A stretch of DNA of 33,763 nt from Burkholderiales bacterium RIFOXYD12_FULL_59_19 (GTDB lineage: Bacteria > Pseudomonadota > Gammaproteobacteria > Burkholderiales > Burkholderiaceae_C), in contig MESQ01000063.1 in the NCBI GenBank assembly GCA_001771065.1, positions 1 to 33,763 of the forward strand, in the 5' to 3' direction. The notes beneath the pieces are model-generated. The model saw nothing but the letters and a program-made list of their open reading frames with translations. It made no database searches and had not been told where the DNA came from. Shown piece after piece: positions 18,709 through 28,200 of this stretch. Positions within the stretch are counted from its first letter, which is position 1. Each line of letters starts with the position of its first letter. Both the position numbers and the translations under genes were made by a program.

Positions 18709-19544
18709 GTAGGGTCGACTTCAGTCGACCCTACAAACACCCTACAACTGACATCCAGCCCCAGCCAGCGTTTGGCTGCGGATTGCAGTAACACGGGGTC
18801 ACCGGTGCTGAAGAGTTGGCATTGGCCTGGCTCGGAATCCATCGATGGGCGGGTCAGCATTCGGCGGGTCTGGCGGGCTACGGGTTCGCCGTTGTCGACC
18901 AGATGGACCTTGGGGCCAACCAAAGACCGCAAGATTTGGCTGGCAAATGGGTAATGGGTGCAGCCCAGGACCAGCGTGTCTACTTCGCCCAACTCGGTAC
19001 CAAAGCGGCCAATGGCTTGGGTGTATTGCGTGCACAGCGCGCTGATTTGAGCCGTGTCGCTGCGCTCAATCGCGTCGGCCAGGCCGTCGCAGGGCTGGCA
19101 GATGAATTGCGCCTGGTCGGCCAAACTGGTCTGCAGCGCCTTGAATTTTTGACTGTTGAGGGTGCCGCGTGTGGCCATGACACCGATGCGCCCGGTCTGA
19201 CTCAGGGTGATGGCGGGTTTAAGCGCCGGTTCGACGCCGATGATGGGCAATTGGGGGTGGTCCTGGCGCAGCAGGTGAATGGCCGCCGCCGTGGCGGTGT
19301 TGCAGGCAATGACCAGTGCCTGGATGGCCAGGTCGGGTGGCTTTAGCAAATGCCGGGTGATGGCGCGCGCCCGGGCCAGCACAAAACAGGGGTCGCGCTC
19401 GCCATAGGGCGCAAAGCCGCTGTCGGCGACGTAGATGAAATTTTCAAACGGCAACTCGGCCCGCAGCGCCTTGAGGATGCTCAGGCCACCGACACCGCTG
19501 TCAAACACCCCGATCGGGGGTTTGACTTGGGGCGTTTCAGGCAC
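18657..19544 (-). CDS. murI: Glutamate racemase
   Basis: A 295-residue Asp/Glu racemase supplying D-glutamate for peptidoglycan. The start IGVFDSGVGGLSIL, catalytic Cys81 (VIACNTATAA) and Cys195 (VLGCTHYPF) are all present. The start is GTG at 19544, overlapping the fumarase stop (GTGCCTGA); no ATG is available near the conserved N-terminus. From about residue 268 the protein (VFVGSTEVDPTTGAIQSNV and following) is encoded by the palindrome at 18707-18736 and the end of the 250-bp duplication, so the C-terminal ~28 residues are not native family sequence. The catalytic core is complete and activity is probably kept. Confidence 0.92.
   Translation of the reverse strand: MPETPQVKPPIGVFDSGVGGLSILKALRAELPFENFIYVADSGFAPYGERDPCFVLARARAITRHLLKPPDLAIQALVIACNTATAAAIHLLRQDHPQLPIIGVEPALKPAITLSQTGRIGVMATRGTLNSQKFKALQTSLADQAQFICQPCDGLADAIERSDTAQISALCTQYTQAIGRFGTELGEVDTLVLGCTHYPFASQILRSLVGPKVHLVDNGEPVARQTRRMLTRPSMDSEPGQCQLFSTGDPVLLQSAAKRWLGLDVSCRVFVGSTEVDPTTGAIQSNVLLNNLEAW
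18707..18736. repeat. 14-bp-stem palindrome inside the murI 3' end
   Basis: TTGTAGGGTCGACT (18707-18720) and AGTCGACCCTACAA (18723-18736) form a perfect 14-bp stem with a two-base centre. This is the most complete single hairpin of the family and shows its outer TTGTAGG/CCTACAA ends. In the murI frame it reads FVGSTEVDPTT. Confidence 0.85.
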
Positions 19545-21087
19545 CGGCCACCGTGATGCCTTTGAATTCACCGGTGGCAATGCGTTTTTGCCATTCGGCC
19601 GGGCCGGTGATGTGGGCGCTGGTGCCACCGGCGTCCACCGCCACGGTGACGGGCATGTCGACCACGTCGAATTCGTAAATGGCTTCCATGCCGAGGTCGG
19701 CAAAACCCACGACCTTGGCGGTTTTGATGGCTTTGGAGACCAGGTAGGCGGCGCCGCCCACGGCCATGAGGTAAGCGCTTTGGTGTTTTTTGATGGCCTC
19801 GATGGCGACCGGGCCGCGCTCGGCCTTGCCGACCATGGCGATCAGGCCGGTTCGGCTAAGCATCATCTCGGTGAAGCCGTCCATGCGGGTGGCAGTGGTG
19901 GGGCCGGCCGGGCCGACCGCCTCGTCGCCGACCGGGTCCACCGGGCCGACGTAGTAAATCACGCGGTTGGTGAAGTCGACCGGCAGTTTTTCACCCTTTG
20001 CCAACATGTCCTTGATGCGCTTGTGGGCGGCGTCACGGCCGGTGAGCATCTTGCCGTTGAGCAGCAGGGTGTCGCCGGGTTTCCAGCTGGCGACTTCGGC
20101 CTTGCTCAGGGTGTTGAGGTCAACCTTTTTGCTCTTGACGTAATCAGGTGTCCAGGCCACGTTGGGCCAGGTGTCCAGCGAGGGGGGTGTCAGGTAGACC
20201 GGGCCGCTGCCGTCCATCACAAAATGGGCGTGGCGAGTGGCCGCGCAGTTGGGGATCATGGCGATCGGCTTGCCCGCAGCATGGGTCGGGTACATCTTGA
20301 TCTTGACGTCGAGCACGGTGGTCAGGCCGCCCAGGCCCTGCGCACCAATGCCCAGGGCGTTGACCTTGTCGAACAGTTCAAGCCGGAGTTTTTCGACGTT
20401 GGAAAGCGCTGCACCACTGGTCGCCTTGGCCTGCAGCTGGTACATGTCGAGGTCGTCCATCAGGCTTTCCTTGGCCATCAGCACGGCTTTTTCGGCGGTG
20501 CCGCCAATGCCGATGCCGAGCATGCCCGGCGGGCACCAACCGGCGCCCATGGTGGGCACGGTTTTCAGAACCCAGTCCACCACGCTGTCGCCGGGGTTGA
20601 GCATGTACATCTTGCTCTTGTTCTCCGAGCCGCCGCCCTTGGCCGCCACCGTGACTTCGAGCTGGTTGCCGGGAACGATTTCGGAAAAGATCACCGCGGG
20701 CGTGTTGTCCTTGGTGTTTTTGCGTTCAAACTGGGGGTCGGCAACCACGCTGGCGCGCAAGGTGTTGCTGGGGTCGTTGTAGGCGCGGCGCACCCCTTCG
20801 TTGATGGCGTCGTCGAGGCTGCCGGTAAAGCCGTCCCAGCGCACGTCCATACCCACCTTGAGGAACACGTTGACGATGCCGGTGTCCTGGCAAATCGGGC
20901 GGTGGCCGGTGGCGCTCATCTTGCTGTTGGTCAGAATTTGCGCAATGGCGTCCTTGGCTGCCGGGCTTTGCTCGCGCTCGTAGGCGCGCGCCAGGTGGGC
21001 GATGTAGTCAGCCGGGTGGTAATAGCTGATGAATTGCAGGGCGGCGGCAACGGATTCGATCAGGTCGGCTTGGCGGATGGTGCTCAT
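19537..21087 (-). CDS. fumA: Fumarate hydratase, class I (iron-sulfur)
   Basis: A 516-residue class I fumarase interconverting fumarate and malate in the TCA cycle. The three Cys ligands expected for the oxygen-sensitive [4Fe-4S] cluster are Cys66 (RPICQDTG), Cys185 (GAGWCPPGM) and Cys281 (IPNCAATRH). The ATG at 21087 follows GAGGACACCCAA, a good Shine-Dalgarno; an ATG seven codons upstream is less likely. It overlaps murI, suggesting co-transcription. The symbol is by class only. Confidence 0.93.
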   Translation of the reverse strand: MSTIRQADLIESVAAALQFISYYHPADYIAHLARAYEREQSPAAKDAIAQILTNSKMSATGHRPICQDTGIVNVFLKVGMDVRWDGFTGSLDDAINEGVRRAYNDPSNTLRASVVADPQFERKNTKDNTPAVIFSEIVPGNQLEVTVAAKGGGSENKSKMYMLNPGDSVVDWVLKTVPTMGAGWCPPGMLGIGIGGTAEKAVLMAKESLMDDLDMYQLQAKATSGAALSNVEKLRLELFDKVNALGIGAQGLGGLTTVLDVKIKMYPTHAAGKPIAMIPNCAATRHAHFVMDGSGPVYLTPPSLDTWPNVAWTPDYVKSKKVDLNTLSKAEVASWKPGDTLLLNGKMLTGRDAAHKRIKDMLAKGEKLPVDFTNRVIYYVGPVDPVGDEAVGPAGPTTATRMDGFTEMMLSRTGLIAMVGKAERGPVAIEAIKKHQSAYLMAVGGAAYLVSKAIKTAKVVGFADLGMEAIYEFDVVDMPVTVAVDAGGTSAHITGPAEWQKRIATGEFKGITVAGA

Positions 21088-21210
21088 TTGGGTGTCCTCA
21101 AGGTGCATGAAAAACCGGGTTTGACCACAGGCGTGATCAGATGCACCAGAGTTTAACCAGAGCGCCCCGACGCCTGGCTGACGTTGTAGGGGGTTGTTGG
21201 CGTTGTTGGG

Positions 21211-21260
21211 GGTTGTAGGGCGGACTTCAGTCCGCCAGGTCGACTGAAGTCGAGCCTACA
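21211..21260. repeat. Palindrome pair upstream of the fumarase gene
   Basis: GGCGGACTTCAGTCCGCC (21219-21236) and the imperfect GGTCGACTGAAGTCGAGCC (21238-21256) are bounded by TTGTAG and CCTACAG. The order of the two stem types is reversed relative to the copies at 18.2, 27.2 and 29.4 kb, so this pair lies in the opposite orientation. It sits in the 241-bp gap between qmcA and fumA, preceded by GTTGTTGG repeats. Confidence 0.8.
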
Positions 21261-21283
21261 GAATCACGTCGCCCGAATGATGG

Positions 21284-21314
21284 TAGCCCGGATGCAGCGC
21301 AGCGTCATCCGGGA
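21284..21314. repeat. REP-like element TAGCCCGGATGCAGCGCAGC...ATCCGGG
   Basis: GTAGCCCGGATGCAGCGCAG followed by CGTCATCCGGGA has inverted ends CCCGGAT/ATCCGGG around an internal GCAGCGCAGCG. This motif is widespread in proteobacterial intergenic regions. It is a single copy here, 15 bp beyond the 3' end of qmcA, and belongs to a different family from the neighbouring palindrome pair. Confidence 0.6.
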
Positions 21315-21328
21315 TGGTTCAAGATGGC

Positions 21329-22249
21329 TTAACCGCCAGAAATTTTTTGCCCTTGCACCATCTTCATGGCCGAACCCACCAGGGCGGCTACTTCGGTCAT
21401 GTTGCTGGGCACGATCAGGGTGGTGGTGGCATCTGCGGCGACCCGGCTGTAGGCGTCGACCGCTTTTTCGGCCACCTTGAGTTGCACCGCCTGTTCACCG
21501 CCGGGCTGACGAATGGCAGCTGCCACACGCTCAATGGCCTGGGCATTGGCCTCGGCCACCGCCAAAATGGCCGCCGCTTCGCCCTGGGCGTTGTTGATGG
21601 CGGCCTGTTTTTCACCTTCGGAGCGGGCAATAAACGCCTCACGTTCGCCGGTGGCAATGTTGATTTGTTCCTGGCGGCGGCCTTCCGAGGCGGCAATCAG
21701 GGCGCGCTTTTCACGCTCGGCGGTGATCTGCTGTTGCATGGCGTGCAGAATTTCCTTGGGCGGCGTCAGGTCCTTGATCTCGTAGCGCAGCACCTTCACA
21801 CCCCAGTTGAGCGCGGCTTCGTCAATGGCCTGCACCACCTGGGCGTTGATGATGTCGCGCTCTTCAAAGGTTTTGTCAAGTTCGAGCTTGCCAATGACCG
21901 AGCGCAATGAGGTTTGCGCCAGTTGCGAGATCGCCATGATGTAATTGCTGGACCCATAACTGGCGCGCATGGCGTCAGTCACCTGAAAATACAAAATACC
22001 GTCAACCTGCAACTGGGTGTTGTCACGCGTGATACAAACCTGGCTCGGGATGTCGAGCGGGATTTCCTTGAGCAGGTGTTTGTAGGCCACCTTGTCGATG
22101 AAGGGGATCAAAAAGTTGAGGCCGGGCATCAGGGTGCCGGTGTACTTGCCGAGGCGCTCGACCACCCAGGCGTGCTGTTGCGGAACGACCTTGACCGATT
22201 GCGTGACGAAGATCACCGCGATGATAAAAAATATGACTGCAACTTCCAT
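21329..22249 (-). CDS. qmcA: SPFH/stomatin-like membrane protein (QmcA type)
   Basis: A 306-residue protein anchored by one N-terminal membrane helix (about 1-18, VAVIFFIIAVIFV), then an SPFH/band-7 domain (VVPQQHAWVVERLGKYTGTL... to about 180) and a long Ala/Glu-rich coiled coil (AEREKRALIAASEGRRQEQI onward). AGGAG lies 8 nt before the start. Proteins of this type form membrane microdomain scaffolds and are often encoded with an NfeD partner, as here (24-bp gap). The exact client is unknown. Confidence 0.88.
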   Translation of the reverse strand: MEVAVIFFIIAVIFVTQSVKVVPQQHAWVVERLGKYTGTLMPGLNFLIPFIDKVAYKHLLKEIPLDIPSQVCITRDNTQLQVDGILYFQVTDAMRASYGSSNYIMAISQLAQTSLRSVIGKLELDKTFEERDIINAQVVQAIDEAALNWGVKVLRYEIKDLTPPKEILHAMQQQITAEREKRALIAASEGRRQEQINIATGEREAFIARSEGEKQAAINNAQGEAAAILAVAEANAQAIERVAAAIRQPGGEQAVQLKVAEKAVDAYSRVAADATTTLIVPSNMTEVAALVGSAMKMVQGQKISGG

Positions 22250-22273
22250 TTCATTCTCCTAAAAAATACCAAT

Positions 22274-22699
22274 TCACACTTTCTCAACCACCAAACGGCT
22301 GCCGACCACTTCAACAATGCGGTGCAAACCAGGGCTTGACGCTGCGCCGGTGCGCAAGGACACGGTCCAGTTGGCACCACGGTAGTGGGCGCTGCTGGTG
22401 CCGTCTTCGTTCCAGGCGTCAATGTGCAGGGTTTCACCGATGTCCAGGTTGACGTCTCGGTTGGCGCCGGCTGGCAGGGCTGGCGGTTGGTGCTTCTTGA
22501 CGCTGCGCCAAGCCACCACACCACCACCACCCAGCAGCGCTGCCACCACCAATTGCAATGTCACCGACGCGCCCAGGTGCGCGGCGATGGCGGCACCGAC
22601 CACGCCCAGTGACAGCATCAGCAGGTAAAAAGTGCCGGTCAACAGTTCAAGTGCAATCAGTCCCCCTGCCAGCAGCCACCAGATAGTCGATTCAGCCAT
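22274..22699 (-). CDS. NfeD-like membrane protein, partner of the SPFH protein
   Basis: A 141-residue short NfeD-type protein. Membrane segments occupy about residues 5-70 (IWWLLAGGLIALELLTGTFYLL; LGVVGAAIAAHL; LQLVVAALLGGGGVVAW), followed by a small OB-fold-like beta domain (DIGETLHIDAWNEDGTSSAHYRG... VVGSRLVVEKV) matching the YbbK/NfeD C-terminal domain. The start at 22699 has GGAAA just upstream; an ATG four codons earlier (22711) is equally open. It lies directly before qmcA on the same strand. Confidence 0.82.
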   Translation of the reverse strand: MAESTIWWLLAGGLIALELLTGTFYLLMLSLGVVGAAIAAHLGASVTLQLVVAALLGGGGVVAWRSVKKHQPPALPAGANRDVNLDIGETLHIDAWNEDGTSSAHYRGANWTVSLRTGAASSPGLHRIVEVVGSRLVVEKV

Positions 22700-22829
22700 G
22701 TTTGTTTCCATTTGTTATGAGACCTGCCACATTCTGCGGTAAAAGTGCGTGTTCGCAACAGCCCTGACACGATAAGTCCTTACACTTCGCGCCAATTTCC
22801 ATTTTTTCCCTGTGTCGCTGGAGCCCGCC

Positions 22830-25118
22830 ATGAAATTCCGCTTTCCGATTGTCATCATTGACGAGGACTACCGTTCCGAAAACACTTCCGGGCTGGGCAT
22901 CCGCGCGCTGGCGCAGGCCTTTGAAACCGAAGGTTTTGAGGTGCTGGGTGTCACCAGTTATGGCGACCTGAGCCAGTTTGCCCAGCAACAAAGCCGCGCC
23001 AGTACCTTTATTTTGTCGATCGACGACGAGGAATTTACGCCAGGGCCGGACCTGGACCCGGCGGTGGTGAATCTGCGCCATTTCATTGAAGAAGTGCGCC
23101 GGCGCAACCTCGATGTACCAATCTACATTTATGGCGAGACCAAGACCAGCCGCCACCTGCCCAACGACATTTTGCGTGAGTTGCACGGCTTTATTCACAT
23201 GTTTGAGGACACGCCCGAGTTTGTGGCGCGCCACATCATCCGTGAAGCCAAAAGTTACCTGGAAGGTGTGCAGCCGCCGTTTTTCAAGGCCTTGCTCGAC
23301 TACGCCGAAGATGGTTCTTATTCGTGGCACTGCCCGGGCCACTCCGGCGGCGTGGCCTTTCTGAAAAGCCCGGTGGGCCAGATGTACCACCAGTTTTACG
23401 GTGAAAACATGCTGCGCGCGGACGTCTGTAACGCGGTGGAAGAGCTGGGCCAGTTGCTTGACCACGATGGCGCCATTGGCAAGAGCGAGCGCAACGCGGC
23501 GCGCATTTTTAATGCCGACCACTGCTTTTTTGTCACCAACGGCACCAGCACCAGCAACAAGATGGTCTGGCACCACACCGTGGCGCCCAACGACGTGGTG
23601 GTGGTGGACCGCAATTGCCACAAGTCGATCCTGCACGCGATCATCATGACCGGCGCGATACCGGTGTTTTTAAAGCCCACGCGCAACCACTTCGGCATCA
23701 TCGGCCCGATCCCGAAAAGCGAGTTCGAACCCGCCACCATCAAGGCCAAGATCAAGGCCAACCCGCTGATCAAGGCGCATTTGCCCGACGTCGACGTCAA
23801 CCAGATCAAGCCACGCGTGCTGACCCTGACGCAATCGACCTACGACGGCGTGTTGTACAACACCGAAACGGTCAAGAACATGCTCGACGGTTACGTGGAA
23901 AACATCCACTTTGACGAGGCCTGGTTACCACACGCAGCGTTTCACCCGTTTTATGGCACCTACCATGCCATGGGCAAAAACCGGGCGCGGCCGAAAAAAG
24001 CCATGGTCTATGCCACCCAATCCATTCACAAGCTGCTGGCCGGCATCAGCCAGGCCAGCCATGTGCTGGTGCAGGACTCGCAAACCGTCAAGCTCGACAA
24101 GCACCTGTTCAACGAGGCGTACCTGATGCACACCAGCACCAGCCCGCAGTACAGCATCATTGCCAGTTGCGACGTGGCCGCGGCCATGATGGAGCCGCCC
24201 GGCGGCACCGCGCTGGTGGAAGAAAGTATTGCCGAGGCGCTGGACTTCCGCCGTGCCATGCGCCAGATTGACGACGACTACGGCGCCGACTGGTGGTTCA
24301 AGGTCTGGGGGCCGGACAAACTGGTGGAGGAGGGCATTGGCCGCGCCGATGACTGGATCATCAAAGGCGAGTCGCGCACCATCAAGGCCGGCATCAACTG
24401 GCACGGTTTTGGCAAGATGGCCACCGGCTTCAACATGCTTGACCCGATCAAGTCCACCGTGGTGACACCGGGTATGGACCTGAACGGCAAGTTTGCCAAG
24501 ACCGGCATTCCAGCCAGTATCGTGACCAAGTTTTTGGCCGAGCACGGCGTGGTGGTGGAAAAAACCGGCCTGTACAGCTTTTTCATCATGTTCACCATTG
24601 GTATCACCAAGGGCCGCTGGAACAGCATGCTGACCGCCTTGCAGCAGTTCAAGGACGACTACGCCAAGAACCAGGCCATGTGGCGCATCCTGCCCGAGTT
24701 TTGCCAAAAGTACCCCAAATACGAAAACATGGGCCTGGCCGACCTGTGCCAGCACATCCACCAGCTCTATGCCAGGTACGACATTGCGCGCCTGACCACC
24801 GACATGTACCTGAGCGACCTGACCCCGGCCATGAAACCGAGCGACGCCTACGCCCACATTGCGCTGCGCAAAACCGAGCGTGTGGAGATTGACCAGCTTG
24901 AAGGCCGCATTACGGTGGGCCTGGTGACACCTTACCCGCCGGGCATTCCGCTGCTGATTCCGGGCGAAGTGTTCAACAAGAAGATTGTGGATTACCTCAA
25001 GTTCTCCCGCGAGTTCAACCGCCAGTGCCCAGGTTTTGAGACCGACATCCATGGCCTGGTAGAAGAGCAGGGCGCCGATGGCCAGGTGCACTACTACGCC
25101 GATTGCGTGCGTTTGTAG
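22830..25118 (+). CDS. adiA: Orn/Lys/Arg decarboxylase, biodegradative type
   Basis: A 762-residue PLP decarboxylase with an N-terminal response-regulator-like wing domain (FRFPIVIIDEDYRSENTSG), the fold-type I core, and a C-terminal domain. Core markers: SWHCPGHSGGVAF, FFVTNGTSTSNKMVW, FDEAWLPHAAFHP, and the Schiff-base lysine Lys401 in ATQSIHKLLAG. The core resembles acid-inducible arginine decarboxylase (AdiA) more than LdcC/SpeF, but substrate cannot be fixed by eye, so the symbol is tentative. I chose the ATG at 22830 (GGAG 8 nt upstream) rather than the GTG at 22812. The TAG stop is part of a TTGTAGGG palindrome element. No antiporter gene accompanies it. Confidence 0.85.
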   Translation: MKFRFPIVIIDEDYRSENTSGLGIRALAQAFETEGFEVLGVTSYGDLSQFAQQQSRASTFILSIDDEEFTPGPDLDPAVVNLRHFIEEVRRRNLDVPIYIYGETKTSRHLPNDILRELHGFIHMFEDTPEFVARHIIREAKSYLEGVQPPFFKALLDYAEDGSYSWHCPGHSGGVAFLKSPVGQMYHQFYGENMLRADVCNAVEELGQLLDHDGAIGKSERNAARIFNADHCFFVTNGTSTSNKMVWHHTVAPNDVVVVDRNCHKSILHAIIMTGAIPVFLKPTRNHFGIIGPIPKSEFEPATIKAKIKANPLIKAHLPDVDVNQIKPRVLTLTQSTYDGVLYNTETVKNMLDGYVENIHFDEAWLPHAAFHPFYGTYHAMGKNRARPKKAMVYATQSIHKLLAGISQASHVLVQDSQTVKLDKHLFNEAYLMHTSTSPQYSIIASCDVAAAMMEPPGGTALVEESIAEALDFRRAMRQIDDDYGADWWFKVWGPDKLVEEGIGRADDWIIKGESRTIKAGINWHGFGKMATGFNMLDPIKSTVVTPGMDLNGKFAKTGIPASIVTKFLAEHGVVVEKTGLYSFFIMFTIGITKGRWNSMLTALQQFKDDYAKNQAMWRILPEFCQKYPKYENMGLADLCQHIHQLYARYDIARLTTDMYLSDLTPAMKPSDAYAHIALRKTERVEIDQLEGRITVGLVTPYPPGIPLLIPGEVFNKKIVDYLKFSREFNRQCPGFETDIHGLVEEQGADGQVHYYADCVRL

Positions 25119-25137
25119 GGCGGGTTTCAACCCACAA
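25113..25137. repeat. Palindrome variant supplying the decarboxylase stop codon
   Basis: TTGTAGGGCGGGTTTCAACC and the following CACAA form a hairpin with inner stem GGGTT/AACCC around TC and outer TTGT/ACAA. The TAG at 25116-25118 is the stop codon of the decarboxylase gene. It shares the TTGTAGGG end and TTCA centre of the window-wide family but has a different stem. Confidence 0.6.
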
Positions 25138-25179
25138 GGCATCAAAGTACAACCCAAGGGTTATCCCTGATTTGAATAG

Positions 25180-25228
25180 GTTGCACTTTTAATAGAATTA
25201 GTGCAACTTATTTTATAAAGAGTTGCAC
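25180..25228 (+). promoter_or_regulatory. Probable PutA operator sites upstream of putA
   Basis: Three copies of the heptamer GTTGCAC occur just upstream of putA: GTTGCAC 25180-25186, inverse GTGCAAC 25201-25207, and GTTGCAC 25222-25228, spaced by 21 bp. The core GTTGCA is what the ribbon-helix-helix domain of enteric PutA is known to bind. Two more sites lie inside the gene (25374-25381 and 25397-25403). Since this PutA has that domain, autorepression in the absence of proline is the natural reading. A weak promoter (TTGAAT/TAGAAT) overlaps the first sites. Confidence 0.65.
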
Positions 25229-25230
25229 CC

Positions 25231-28200
25231 ATGGCTACTGTCACGCTTGGCATCAAGGTGGATGAATCGCTTCGGATACGCATTAAGGAAGCAGCCACCT
25301 TGCAGGGTAAAACCCCGCACTGGCTTATCAAACAGGCGGTCATGCAGTATGTGGAAAGCGTCGAGCGAGGCCAGTTGCAACCACTTGTCATCACAGGTGC
25401 AACCCATGCGATAGAAACCCCTGAGCCAGATCTACCCGACGAGTTGAGCCCACCCGCCACCGCCTTATTTTCTGCGCCGCAACCCTTCCTGGATTGGGCG
25501 CAAAACGTGCTGCCGCAGACCGACATGCGCGCGGCCATTACCGCGGCCTGGCACCGCCCAGAGCCCGAATGCCTGCCGCTGCTGGTGCAACTGGCCCATG
25601 TGACCGACCCGGCGCAGCGCGCAGCCATCAAAGCCGTTGGCACCCGGCTGGTCGACGGCCTGCGCGCCAACAAGGACAGTGGTGGTGTGGAGGCGCTGGT
25701 GCAGGAGTTTTCGCTGTCCAGCCAGGAGGGGGTGGCGCTGATGTGTATGGCCGAGGCGCTGTTGCGCATTCCGGACAACGCCACCCGCGATGCACTGATT
25801 CGCGACAAGATCAGCCACGGCGACTGGCATTCGCACCTGGGCAACTCGCCCTCAATGTTTGTCAACGCCGCCGTCTGGGGCCTCATGCTGACCGGCAAAC
25901 TCACTGCCACCGCCAGCGAGAAAAGTATGGCCAGTGCCCTGACACGCCTAATTGGCAAGGGTGGCGAACCACTCATCCGTCAGGGTGTGCACCGCGCCAT
26001 GAAGCTCATGGGCGAACAATTTGTGACCGGACAAACCATTTCCGAAGCGCTGGCCAACAGCCGCGCGCTGGAGAAAAAGGGGTTTCGCTACTCTTACGAC
26101 ATGCTGGGCGAAGCGGCCACCACTGAAGCTGACGCCGAGCGCTACGTGGCGTCTTATGAGCAGTCGATCCGCGCCATTGGCATGGCGTCCAACGGCCGTG
26201 GCATTTTTGAAGGCCCGGGCATCTCGGTCAAGCTGTCTGCGCTGCACACGCGCTACAGCCGCGCCCAGCGGGACCGTGTCATGGCTGAACTGCTGCCGCG
26301 CCTGACCAAACTGGCCTTGCTGGCGCGCCAGTACGACATTGCCATCAACATCGATGCCGAAGAGTCCGACCGGCTGGAGTTGTCGCTGGACCTGCTGGAG
26401 AGCCTGTGTTTCGACCCCCGGCTCAAGGGCTGGAACGGCATTGGTTTTGTGGTGCAGGCTTACCTGAAGCGTTGCCCCTTTGTCATTGACCATGTGATCG
26501 ACCTGGCCCGGCGCAGCGGCCACCGCCTGATGATCCGGCTGGTCAAGGGCGCCTACTGGGACGCCGAAATCAAACGCGCCCAGCTCGACGGTCTGGACGG
26601 TTACCCGGTGTACACACGCAAGGTCTACACCGATGTGGCTTATCTGGCCTGCGCACGCAAGTTACTGGCCGTGCCGGACGCGGTCTACCCGCAGTTTGCC
26701 ACCCACAATGCGCAAACCGTGGCCTCGGTTTACCAGATGGCGGGACAAAATTATTACGCGGGTCAGTACGAGTTCCAGTGCCTGCACGGCATGGGCGAGC
26801 CGCTTTACGAACAGGTGACCGGTACCGTAGCTGAGGGCAAACTGGGCCGCCCGTGCCGCATTTATGCGCCGGTAGGTACGCATGAGACGCTGCTGGCTTA
26901 CCTGGTGCGGCGGCTGCTGGAAAACGGCTCCAACTCCTCGTTTGTGAACCGCATTGGCGACCCCAAGGTGAAGGTGGCCGAACTGGTGACCGACCCGGTA
27001 CAGGAGGCACAAGCCATAGAACAGGAATGCGGCCAGCTTGGCGCGCCACACCCCAAAATCGCCCTGCCACGGCAGATGTTTGCCGAGCTGGGCAAGCAGT
27101 CGCGCCTGAACTCGTCGGGCCTGAACCTGGCCAATGAACAGCAACTGGCGTCGCTTGCCGCCGGTTTGCTGCGCAGCACACAATTCAGCTACACCGCATC
27201 CGCCACCGTGGCGGATGCGGCGTGCGGGTTTGTAGGGTCGACTTCAGTCGACCATGGCGGACTGAAGTCCGCCCCACAAACCACGCAGGCCGACGGCTGG
27301 CAAGCCGTGCTGAACCCGGCTGACCTGCGCGACCGGGTCGGCTGGGTGCGCCCGGCCACCGCTGCGGAGGTCGAACTGGCCGCCAGACGCGCTGCCAGTG
27401 CGGCCCAAATCTGGCAAGTGACACCGCCACAGGAGCGCGCCGCCTGTTTGAGGCGCGCCGCCGACCTGCTGGAGCAGCGCACACAAACCATTCTGGGTCT
27501 GATCGTACGCGAGGCGGGCAAGTCGTTGCCCAATGCGGTGTCCGAGGTACGCGAGGCGGTGGACTTCTTGCGTTATTACGCCGCCCAGGTGGACGCCAGC
27601 TTTGACAACGAGACCCACCGGGCGCTGGGTGTGGTGCTGTGCATCAGCCCCTGGAATTTCCCGCTGGCGATTTTTGCCGGCCAGGTGGCCGCCGCCCTGG
27701 CCAGCGGCAACTGCGTGCTGGCCAAACCGGCCGAACAAACGCCGCTGGTGGCCGATGTGATGGTCAAAATTTTGCACGAAGCCGGTGTGCCGCTGGATGC
27801 GGTGCAACTGGTGCCCGGTACCGGTGACGTGGTGGGCGCCGCGCTGGTGGCGCACCCGCTGGTAGCGGGGGTGATGTTTACCGGCTCGACCGAGGTGGCG
27901 CGCCTGATTGCGCAAACCCTCTCGCAACGTCTGAGCCGGCAGGGCCGCAGCATCCCGCTGATTGCAGAAACCGGGGGTCAAAACGCCATGGTGGTCGATT
28001 CGTCGGCACTGGCCGAGCAGGTGGTGGGCGACGTGTTGTCGTCGGCTTTTGACTCGGCGGGCCAGCGTTGCTCGGCCTTGCGCCTGTTGTGTGTACAGGA
28101 AGATGTGGCCGAACGTGTGCAGGGCATGATCAAGCAGGCCATGTGCGAGTGGGTCATGGGCAACCCGGACCACATGCACACCGACGTGGGACCGGTGATT

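Noticed and set aside
19435..21156. Long plus-strand open frame (573 codons) opposite fumarase and murI
   Set aside because: It is antisense to two well-supported genes, with a low-complexity Val/Gly/His-rich translation and no ribosome binding site.
23925..25157. Minus-strand open frame (410 codons) opposite the decarboxylase
   Set aside because: It is antisense to a conserved gene and is explained by codon bias.
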